From the NCBI RefSeq assembly GCF_964355755.1, contig NC_092680.1, forward strand, positions 193,001 through 257,000: a stretch of 64,000 nucleotides of DNA, written 5' to 3'. Positions 1-9,200 of the stretch are shown here, one piece after another. Below the pieces are notes generated by a model, which did not search any database, was not told the DNA's origin, and saw only the letters and a program-made list of their open reading frames with translations. A program made the translations under genes and the position numbers. Within the stretch, counting starts at the first letter, position 1. Each line of letters opens with the position of its first letter. The stretch is from Antedon mediterranea. Its lineage: Eukaryota; Echinodermata; Crinoidea; Comatulida; Antedonidae.

Positions 1-331
1 CCTGAGAAGAGCATAGAAATAACTCACATCAATGTTGTCTCGACGTACTTATTAATTAGTGATCAACATATATTGAAACAAATAAATGGGAACAAATACA
101 CATCATAGATTTAATATGGAATGAAAAAAAAACAGTAAACAGAGATTATTGGAAATATTTTATTAATCTATTCTGTACAAATATGATATAAAGACATTAT
201 GACTGTAAAGGCAATATTTAATTTCTTATAACCAAAAATGACACTGTCTGACTGACAGTCCAAATCATGAACAATAGAATTCTGCCTATCTAGTAATTGG
301 ATTTACATCATTATTGAATTCAATTGTTTTA
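1..331. other. 3' flank and UTR of the kelch gene
   Basis: No open frame of note. AATAAA-type words occur on the minus strand, for example at 159-164, and are plausible poly(A) signals for the kelch transcript. The left edge of the window is otherwise plain AT-rich DNA. Confidence 0.5.
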
Positions 332-477
332 TTAAACTTCATTGTTAGTATCTTCATCAACTTTAACTGCATTCTCCTTCATCATCACTTGTGATTCTGA
401 TTCTTGTACATTATCAACCGTCTTATTGTTTTCTTTTTCCTCTTCTTTTGGTATTGCTCCTCCAGAAAGAATATCGG
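332..477 (-). CDS. Kelch gene exon 7 (acidic C-terminal tail and stop)
   Basis: The exon starts after a TATAG acceptor, encodes ADILSGGAIPKEEEKENN, continues as a charged tail, and ends at a TAA (complement of 332-334). It contains no kelch motif. Confidence 0.85.
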
Positions 478-2923
478 CTATATCAAAAAGAAACTGACAT
501 TAAACTATACTCCTAGGATTCTTGTAATTTAATTACCAAATTTCTCTACTTCTGTGAATGCTTTGGAATATGAAATCAATTTTACCAAAAAGTGGCAGCA
601 CCCTCATTGGCATATAATGCTAAATGAAATGGTTGCACTTACCAGTATTTAAGATGCATACGTCTGAATGGTATTTTGTGCATTGCATTATCTTTGTGTC
701 AAATTCAGAAGTACCGCCAAACATTAGCACAGAATCACCAGCATTGGTCAATGTGTGCGATCCTCGTGGCTCTGGTAAACTGCCTTTGTTGCTAGGCTGC
801 AGCCATTCCATTGTTTCTGTGAGAATAGATAAAAGCAATAATTGAGGTAATGATTCAACTAGACATTTATCTTGCACAAGGATGATTGATTGGAATTTCT
901 ACAGATTTCAACCAACCTGTATTCAATATATGACAATCATTAAAATGTTGGTTGTCTTCACCACGTCCACCGATTACCACAATCCTTTTTCCAACAGATA
1001 CCATTCCATGGAATGAACGTGCCACTGGAGGTGTCCCCTGTGTATTTACTTGCAACCATTTCTTTTCAGCTGTGTATATAAAGATTCAAGAATAATTTGA
1101 GTATACTATATATATACATTAACTTTTGAAAATTATTTACCGTACATTTTTTTTAAAGTAATATGTTGCTTGATTTGGCACCGAATGAAATCATCAATAT
1201 ATTAAGAATAAAACATAAATTATATAAATGATACTTACTTGTATTAAGAATATAAAGATCATTTCTCCGGGATTTGCTGTCCCTTCCACCAAAAATGATG
1301 ATTTTGTCTCCAACAGAGCACATGGTATGAGCAGCCCGAGGCGATGGTGCATGAAGTTTGATAGGTGTAATTAATTCCCATTTGTTTTCCTCTGTTTTCG
1401 ATCCAAAAATAAATGGTATAAGTATGTTACAATGATGATTTATATATATATTACATTTCGGCTGTTACTAAAATAAGATTGAAATATGGTGTTAAGTTGA
1501 AGGCCCTCTAACTACCATACAACATACCTTATTCAGAACATTACACTTTGTCATTTGCCCTACTCTGACGTAATTGTACTTTACACTAAGTACATTTGAG
1601 AATACTTCCATCGTCCCTGATGCAGAGCTTCTTCAAAGTAATTATTAAATTATCCTGTTGATACATTACCCGCTGCTTCCATGGACTCAAATCTAACCCT
1701 AGCCATCAGCAGGCTTCATAGTCTAGGGGATGAATGCCAGGCTAGTAAATCCTAAGAATTATTTGAAAAGTATTCTCAAATGTTCTTGTATAATATTCTT
1801 ATACAATGTACAATTATGTCAGATTTGGGCAAATAACTGACCAAATTCAACATGTTGAAATCAGGATTTACCAGTGTCAAATGTATAAACGTCATCAAAC
1901 CAGCCAAAGTTTGCACTAGGACCTCTAGCCTCCTCATCTTCCATATCTTCCCAATCATCATCATCTTGGGAACCTTGCGACAAGGAGTCATCCATAGAAT
2001 GAGGACCAAACCCACCAAAGAAATAAATAATTTTATTGATGGCAACAGAGGACAATTTGTCTCTGGAGCTTGGTGCTGGTCCACATGCATCCGTAATTCT
2101 GCTCCAGGTTTCGGTTTCTAGAATATGCAAAATGATTTATTTGTAAATACTGATTCATCTTGTTTTATCTATTTTATTTTTTTACTTTTTCTAACTCAAA
2201 ACAACATATCTATAAACAATGGTACATACACTGTATTCTGCACATAAATAAATACTTGTCTCTGAATTTCTTAAAAGTGACTTACTTATGTCAAATACAT
2301 TAAGATCATCAAACCATCCAACATTTTGACTTAGTCCGCCAAACAGGTACAGCTTATTTTCAACAGATACCATAGTTGAACCTGATCGAGGTTTAGGTAT
2401 TTCCCCTTTAACATCAATTTTTCTCCACTTTCTGGCATCTGTGATGTGAATAATTAATAACATTTAAAAAAAAATTAATTAATTAAAATTATTTAACCTG
2501 ACACGCTTTACATAAACTTATAAACAATTATTCAAAATATTTATTATTTTAAACATGGATGTAAAACTAACGTGTATGTATTCTCACATTTTTATTAAAA
2601 ATAATTTAAATTTTGATATTGTTGTACAGTATAATAATTAATATTAAATGTATACCCTAGGCTAGGCCTATAGTATACTTACCAATATTGAATTCAAAAA
2701 GATCGTTTGATTCAATAGGCGTGTCTGCAGATGAACCAAGCACACCACCAAACACATATATTTGAGATTCGATTGAACAGGCTGAGTGACCGTCTCTGGA
2801 CGAACAGCAAACCTTATCGTCGTGGCCTAGGCCTAGGCCTAGCAGCAGAGTCCAATCAATATTCACCGTGTTTGGAATTGCCACACTTTGAGACTGTGCT
2901 TGAATAGACCCTTCGTTTCCCAT
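332..2923 (-). CDS. Six-blade kelch-repeat protein, KLHDC1/KLHDC2-like (7 exons, 421 aa)
   Basis: Joining seven exons (2923-2683, 2438-2286, 2117-1872, 1391-1239, 1069-917, 816-643, 477-332) at GT-AG sites gives an unbroken 421-residue protein. Six kelch blades are visible by their hydrophobic-FGG or VIGG turns, followed by a W about 50 residues apart: YVFGG, YLFGG, YFFGG, IIFGG, VVIGG, LMFGG. Blade 3 carries a long acidic loop (about residues 173-195), and the C-terminal tail is acidic (EEEKE...). The APSPRAAH and ARSFH motifs in blades 4 and 5 match, from memory, the region of human KLHDC2 that binds C-terminal degrons, so a CUL2 E3 substrate-receptor role is possible. That role is inference; RABEPK-like or other kelch families are alternatives. 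No signal peptide or membrane segment is seen. All six introns are phase 1. Confidence 0.9.
643..816 (-). CDS. Kelch gene exon 6 (last blade, 174 nt)
   Basis: The exon is 58 codons, phase 1 at both ends. It encodes ETMEWLQPSNKGSLPEPRGS, then LMFGGTSEFDTK, a short insert and SDVCILNT. The extra seven codons relative to the 51-codon blades lie in the loop after FGG. Confidence 0.88.
917..1069 (-). CDS. Kelch gene exon 5 (one blade, 153 nt)
   Basis: The exon is 51 codons, phase 1 at both ends. It encodes TEKKWLQVNTQGTPPVARSF, then VVIGGRGED and FNDCHILNT. Confidence 0.88.
1239..1391 (-). CDS. Kelch gene exon 4 (one blade, 153 nt)
   Basis: The exon is 51 codons, phase 1 at both ends. It encodes EENKWELITPIKLHAPSPRA, then IIIFGGRD and NDLYILNT. 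The acceptor was set at the inner of two AG choices because only that one keeps the frame. The APSPRAAH motif is shared with KLHDC2. Confidence 0.87.
1392..1871 (-). other. Kelch gene intron 3 (480 bp)
   Basis: The intron is non-coding. It contains a short element bounded by a perfect 16-bp inverted repeat (1592-1607 and 1768-1783); the rest is plain AT-rich sequence. Confidence 0.8.
1592..1783. mobile_element. Small MITE-like element, 16-bp perfect terminal inverted repeat
   Basis: ACATTTGAGAATACTT at 1592-1607 is repeated exactly in reverse complement at 1768-1783, bracketing 160 bp without an open frame. This resembles a miniature inverted-repeat element in the intron. No clear target duplication is visible, so the family is not assigned. 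Confidence 0.45.
1872..2117 (-). CDS. Kelch gene exon 3 (blade with acidic insert)
   Basis: This 82-codon exon encodes a blade (TETWSRITD, then APSSRDKL, then YFFGGFGP) interrupted by an Asp/Glu-rich loop (residues about 173-195, DDDDWEDMEDEEA). It resumes with NFGWFDDVYTFDT. The insert falls where human KLHDC2 also has a long loop after its FGGYG motif (recalled, not aligned). Confidence 0.88.
2286..2438 (-). CDS. Kelch gene exon 2 (one blade, 153 nt)
   Basis: The exon is exactly 51 codons with phase 1 at both ends. It encodes DARKWRKIDVKGEIPKPRSG, then YLFGG and NVGWFDDLNVFDI. The donor is GTAAGT. Confidence 0.88.
2683..2923 (-). CDS. Kelch gene exon 1 (residues 1-80)
   Basis: The start ATG is the complement of 2921-2923, giving MGNEGSIQ. 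The exon ends with a GTAAGT donor in phase 1. It holds the first blade (CSSRDGHSACSIESQIYVFGG). A Leu/Gly-rich stretch (LLLGLGLGHD) is written in DNA as repeated 'cctagg' words. Confidence 0.88.
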
Positions 2924-3210
2924 GTTTAATTTAAAAGTGAAATTTATGGTGGAATATTATAATTATGTAGGCGCCTCTCCTTTCCCTACTAGCTACTAAA
3001 ATAAAGGAAATGCAAATTTCCCGCGAACTTTTAACGCGATTATAACAATAACAAATATAACCTTTGACCAGTCACGTGGTACGTGACGTCCACGGGTACA
3101 CTTTTTTTATACACCAACAAAATTTAATCCCTTTTTTTATCGAGAGGAGAGAGAGGACTAAAAAACTAAATGGCGGATAATAATTATTGACCATTGTACC
3201 AAGCATCATA
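2924..3210. promoter_or_regulatory. Shared bidirectional promoter between kelch and RhoGEF genes
   Basis: The two start codons lie 287 bp apart on opposite strands. The interval holds an octamer ATGCAAAT (3010-3017), an E2F-like TTTCCCGCG (3017-3025), an E-box CACGTG (3073-3078), a CRE-like TGACGTCC (from 3084) and a YY1-like AAATGGCGG (about 3168-3176). No TATA box is convincing on either side. Clustering of such words is typical of divergent, TATA-less housekeeping promoters; that both genes share it is inference. Confidence 0.6.
3170..3190 (+). other. Possible upstream ORF (6 codons) in the RhoGEF 5' leader
   Basis: ATGGCGGATAATAATTATTG followed by A reads M-A-D-N-N-Y-stop and ends 20 bp before the main start at 3211. 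It has G at +4. It matters only if transcription starts upstream of 3170; the same bases also look like a YY1 initiator site, so it may be promoter rather than leader. Confidence 0.35.
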
Positions 3211-3253
3211 ATGAACGCCACCAAACTGTCAAAAAAACTGAATATTTTTAAAT
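3211..3253 (+). CDS. ARHGEF28/AKAP13-like: RhoGEF exon 1 (residues 1-14)
   Basis: MNATKLSKKLNIFK, then a split Cys codon at a GTAAGT donor. It is basic and not conserved in any family I recall. Its support is the promoter context and the exact phase match to exon 2 over 7 kb. Confidence 0.7.
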
Positions 3254-6200
3254 GTAAGTACACTGGTTGCTTCTTTATTGTTATCTTTATGTATAATTTA
3301 TGAAAGGTTTTTTGAAGGCGTTTTAAGCTAGCCTAATAATTGCAACAACCACAAGTGACAGTGTGGCCTGTCTGTGTGGTGAATTCCGTGTCGTGCGTGA
3401 GGTGTGTAGCCTAGAGATGAGGCTGAACCAATGCCAGATAATTGCCTGATGATGTTGAATAGGCCTAGCCTATACCTCGAACCTTATCTTCAGACGTCTG
3501 AGGCTAAGCCTGTGTGTCTCTTTGTTTATACTCAACGTAAGTATAAGGAGACGATTGCAGTTACATTGGCAAATTAATGTTTAATTCTGATTAGAACAGA
3601 AGATTTATTGGCGCTAATGCAGTTTCGTACCCACCCCTTAAAATTACTCAAAATGATTTCAATACTTCATCTAGCCTACTCACGAGTTGTCTACAGCATT
3701 CAGCAAGCATAAAATGGTAAAATATCGATAATTTCTTATTTATAACTATTTTTAATCAATTAATAATTGAGCACCCTTCAGAAATCCATCGCCAGCTGAG
3801 CTTCGCGAAAATCATCGCTAGGCCTGCCGATGAAAGTACGGAGGCCTCATAGGGCATCGATCTATAGAGGACGCTGTTATATGATCATTATTATGGCGAT
3901 AATAAAATATTTTTTACATGTTCCTCGTGAAACGGATTTTAAGTTTTTTTCATAAAGAAATATTTTGTGTTTAATTATGTTGAATTCTATTTATTTTGAA
4001 TGTTGTGTGTTACTGTCTTGTCAAATTATATTTTTTGTAAGGGTCCCTAATGATCAGCTTCGGCTGGATGGACCACCCTCATAAAATATTGTTGAAATAA
4101 ATTAATGAATAGACATGAAATGATGTAAATTCGTGTCAGCAGAAGTAAAATAAATTCTAGTAATTGATGGAAAACATTTTTATTATAATTATTGTATTAC
4201 TGTACATTACATTTCAATAAATGATATCTTTCTGTTTTTGTTGCATTTCCTATTTCCATGTATTTGAAGAGGTCTTTCATAGGTGAATAAAAAATGTTAA
4301 TTAATAATAATATACTTCTCTAAAATCTTAAAACAGGGAAACCATTAGCGTTTCTAGTATAGCTAGTGATAACAAATACTAAAACAATTAATTCGTCATA
4401 GCTTGATTATTGTGTTATAACATTAACAATGTAACTCAGGAATGAAGTACTGTAATGCTTTTTATTCATTTCATTTATTTATTTGACCTACAAACCATAA
4501 TGTAAAATAAACTAAAACAGAGGAAAATTGGTCAGTACTTATATCTTCAAGAGTCAGCAGTTCCATATTTATCTTCTTTTCTGTGTGAAATTCTACTAGT
4601 AAAATGAAAGAACAAATTAAAAACATAACATAATTATGATGATACCCACAATGATGAATACAGCAATTGTATAGTATTTCTTTTCTTTATTAAAAATACG
4701 AAACGCATGTCGGAAATAAGGAAAATTATAATTATTTGGTGCGTGCTTTAAACGTTAGTAACTACGCCCTCTATAGAACGCAACTGTTTACTCTATAGAG
4801 TTAATGTCCTGTGAGGCCTCCGTACTTTTATCGGCAGGCCTAGCGATGATTTTCGCGAAGCTAGGCTGGCGATGTATTTCCGAAGGGTGCTCAGTATTAA
4901 TTGATTAAAAATAGTTTTAAATAAAAAATTATCGATTTTTTACAATTTTATGATTGCAGAATGTTGTAGACAACTCGTGAGTAGGGCCTAGGTTTGATGA
5001 AGATTTTGATTGAGTAATTTTAAGGGGTGGGTACGAAACTGCATTAGCGCCGATTTATTTAGGCCTAGTGCATTTGTATCGTTTGTCGAGAAGTTTGCTT
5101 TCAATCAACACTCAATGTCAACAGTTCCACAAATTATAGAAATCATTATTTAATTATATTCCTGAGAAATGGTCATCACTTCGCGAGGCAAATTTCATGT
5201 GTGCCCCACTAAAGCACAATCATGCGTATATCTTTGTTGTTTAAAATGAGTGAATAGGTGGTATAAACCAGCAGGATAATTGTATGGCCTTAAAAATTGG
5301 CAAAGTTGCATCAAATAGTCATTGTCATTCTAGCTCAAGTATAGTTATGATAATAAGTAATGTATTCCAAAATGTTTATCTTACAAGAATATTATTATTA
5401 AGCCAAATTATCGTCATCTTGAACAAAGACATTGATTGAATGTTCTGCTTTTATAGTTATTTAATAATGCTTTTTGCACATTTTTCTATGACATCTACAG
5501 CATTATAATTTTTAAGTACCGTACTGTTCTAATTATCATTTGAAATGTTTAAAGCCAATGTGTCACATTAAAAACAACATTGATTGTATCCAATACTTCC
5601 CTTCTCTCCTAATTGATTTTTGCCTAAGGGAGACTAATTAAATCCAAATCAAAACTATACTTAATCCTCATTTAAGTACCTACTTTAGTTATTTATAATT
5701 TCCCAAAAAGTGCATTTTATTACTTTTTTTTTTACTGTAAATAACTTTAAAAGACTGGTTTTGCACACATTATTTTTTTCACATACTTTCATGATTCCAT
5801 TAAATTTCAAGAACTCTAATTGCAAAATAATGACGACATTTCAAACTTTGTGCGTTGTCTAATGGGCAACTTACTGCAAATTTGTGTATAAACATACTGT
5901 ACCTATTTTGAATCTAGCTTATGATTTTACCCCCAATTTTGTTAACTTATGGAAGCTGATGACTTGTACTGTAGATATTAATCAATGTAACATTTTTACC
6001 CATTGGACGCTGTAACATCATGGTGAAGCTTTTTAGCCTTGCTTACCGTATTGTGACATTTACATAATTACATGCTGGCTATAAGTATGCTGAATATACT
6101 CAGGTTTGCATTCTGTGGGATTTTTTTCTGATTATTTAGCTTAAATATTTGGAAAAGCCGGACAATTCAGGATTGGGCATGACACAACTTAAAAAGCGGG

Positions 6201-9200
6201 ACAATTCCGGGTTGGGCGGGACACAACTTAAAAAGCGGGACAATTCAGGGTTGGGCGGGACACAACTTAAAAAGCAGGACAATTCCGGGTTGGGCGGGAG
6301 ACAACTTAAAAAGCGGGACAATTCCGGGTTGAGCGGGACACAACTTAAAAAGCGGGACAATTCCGGGTTGGGCGGGAGACAATTTAAAAAGCGGGACAAT
6401 TCCGGATTGGGCGGGACACAACTTAAAAAGCGGGACAATTCAGGGTTGGGCGGGCCACAACTTAAAAAGCGGGACAATTCCGGGTTGGGCGGGACACAAC
6501 TTAAAAAGCGGGACAATTCAGGGTTGGGCGGGAGACAACTTAAAAAGCGGGACAATTCCGGGTTGGGCGGGACACAACTTAAAAAGCGGGACAATTCAGG
6601 GTTGGGCGGGACACAACTTAAAAAGCGGGACAATTCAGGGTTGGGCGGGACACAACATAAAAATTCCGCCAAATCTATGTGTAAAGTTAAATTTAAACTA
6701 TACTGAGTTGTTTAATTTAATGGATGAATTGTCACAATTTATTCTTTTATTGTCAGTATAATTGACTATTTATAAAAGATTGATGTACTGTAATGCAAAA
6801 TGTATAAATGATTTATGTACCCAGGTGCTTTATCTTAAAGGGAAAAGTAACTAATGATACTCACTGAACTTCTGTACTTAAATTCTCTGTTAGTTAAATT
6901 TTATCTTATCTTTATGTCAACTTAAACAATTGGGTTGATATTATAAATAAGTGCCACAGTCATACACTAACTAAGCACCATCAGCCAAATAAGCACCACA
7001 GTCAAATAAGCAACGCATAAGGACAGGTAAATAAATACGAAGCATCCTCATTTTGTGTTGGTATGTTTCAGCGTTGACAACCATTATTAGACAGTGTGTG
7101 CCGCAGTTGGGAAAACACAAATAATAATCATTTGAATCGTCAGATTTAGTTAGGATAGGGAAATGGTATTTATTAACTAAATCTACCATACTGTATGCTC
7201 GACACGCAATCATCATAATACCTTTTTAGAGCCATGTTTAACTACGATCTACCAATGCGCCGTAATCTACCAATGCGCCGTAATCTACCAATGCGCCGTA
7301 ATCTACCAATGCGCCGTAATCTACCAATGCGCCGTAATCTACCAATGCGCCGTAATCTACCAATGCGCCGTAATCTACCAATGCGCCGTAATCTACCAAT
7401 GCGCCGTAATCTACCAATGCGCCGTAATCTACCAATGCGCCGTAATCTACCAATGCGCCGTAATCTACCAATGCGCCGTAATCTACCAATGCGCCGTAAT
7501 CTACCAATGCGCCGTAATCTACCAATGCGCCGTAATCTACCAATGCGCCGTAATCTGCGTGAAACATTTTTACACATATTTTTTTTCTATTGTAAGTAAT
7601 CTTCGAAGTTTGTAACATATTCCAATTTTGACCCTTCTTTTCCACAAAAAAACAAAAAATACTGTATATTTTGCATGAACAATGTTGTCAATAAATACAT
7701 GCTATTTGTAACTGAAAATTGTTTAATTTATCCACAGATCTTTATCTTTGTAGCAGGTTTTGTCTGACGTTATAAATAAACATTAAAGAAGAAGATTTGT
7801 GATGCAATATTATCATTTCAAGTTTCTATTTTTAAAAAAAAACAAGCTATATATTAAGGATCATACTATACATTGGAAATAAAATAGAAAGTGCCTGAAG
7901 AAAGGTTAGGTGATTACAGTGCTGTGAAGATGCTGAGAAGTGGTATGTTCCTGTTCATTGTTATTCAAAACCTTTAATATTTATAAAAATTATTTATTAA
8001 ACATACACTTTTGCTACTACAGCCCTGGAATTTCACCTTGGCAATTGCCGACTACTGTATAATAGTATCGGTTTAAACGGACATTTGAAGCAGATAAAAT
8101 GACATACAGTACACTGTAACTTGGCTTGGAATAAAGTTCTCCTTCATTAGATCTACAATGTAGACCCTTGTGTGTACCACCACATAGAATTTACCACCAC
8201 ATGTTGTGTAATGACCAGCAAGTCATCATCTTCTATTTATTTAGTGCAGCCTACAGTATTGTGTACAGTTTACCAATAGTATTTTATCTCTTACATCATA
8301 ATAAAGCCAGACAAAGAATTTGAATAGAGGAAATAGAATTGAATAGGATGATACATTTGAATAATTGTCTTTAAACACAATGGTCTGACTGGTTCTAAGG
8401 GAATTCCTATTGAACTCTTTCAGGACTTCATTTCACCATGATTTTATAAAAGTGCCTTTTATTTTAGTTTTATACAGTTTTAGTATGTTTTTTTTTTGTG
8501 GTTCAATTCAAATAAAATTTTAAATCATGAAGGTTGCCACAAGTGATTAAGATAGACCTTTTTAAGTGTAGTTGCCTTGGAACCTTGGGCAACTGATTCT
8601 GCAGTATGGAGAAATATCATTAATAATACCGCTGATGTACAGTAGTATTAGAGCAGGTAACTGTAAATAGTACAATTACTTTGTTAAACTGTCTTTCTTG
8701 CATGTAAAACACACACAGACAGTGAACATGGAGTGCACCAACTTTCATAATTAATAATCAATGTTTTCTAATTATAGTACCAAGATACAGTACTTGATGA
8801 TTATTACCTTGAAATTCAATATGGTATAATTAATGATTAAAAAATGACTTTACAGACAATGGTAAACATAAGACACTTATTGATATTCAAGTTCATATGT
8901 GTGCTGGTATCACTAAATTAAATAGTTTAACTTAATATTACAGCACAGTAAATTCAACATACCCTTAACTTAATTAAATTTAAAATTAAACCATTTTACT
9001 AGTGGTACCAATTTGTTTTTATTTTTCTTTACTTTTTAAGTACCACCACATTGGTATTTATATTTCTGAGTGTTGTCTATTAGTATTATAAATACAGTAT
9101 TCACAATTTAGTTGCTAGTGTGTTGTCAATATTATATGTAGTTTTATGCACAGTTAGCAGGTTCAAGGACATTTTTACTTCTTAGTATAGTAACAAAGGT

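Noticed and set aside
6136-6706. Long open frames on both strands with 13-residue repeats
   Set aside because: They follow from a stop-free 39-bp tandem unit. No splice sites, start context or family similarity.
7234-7645. Repetitive open frames (LPMRRN and mirrored repeats)
   Set aside because: Direct consequence of a perfect 18-bp tandem repeat in intron 1.
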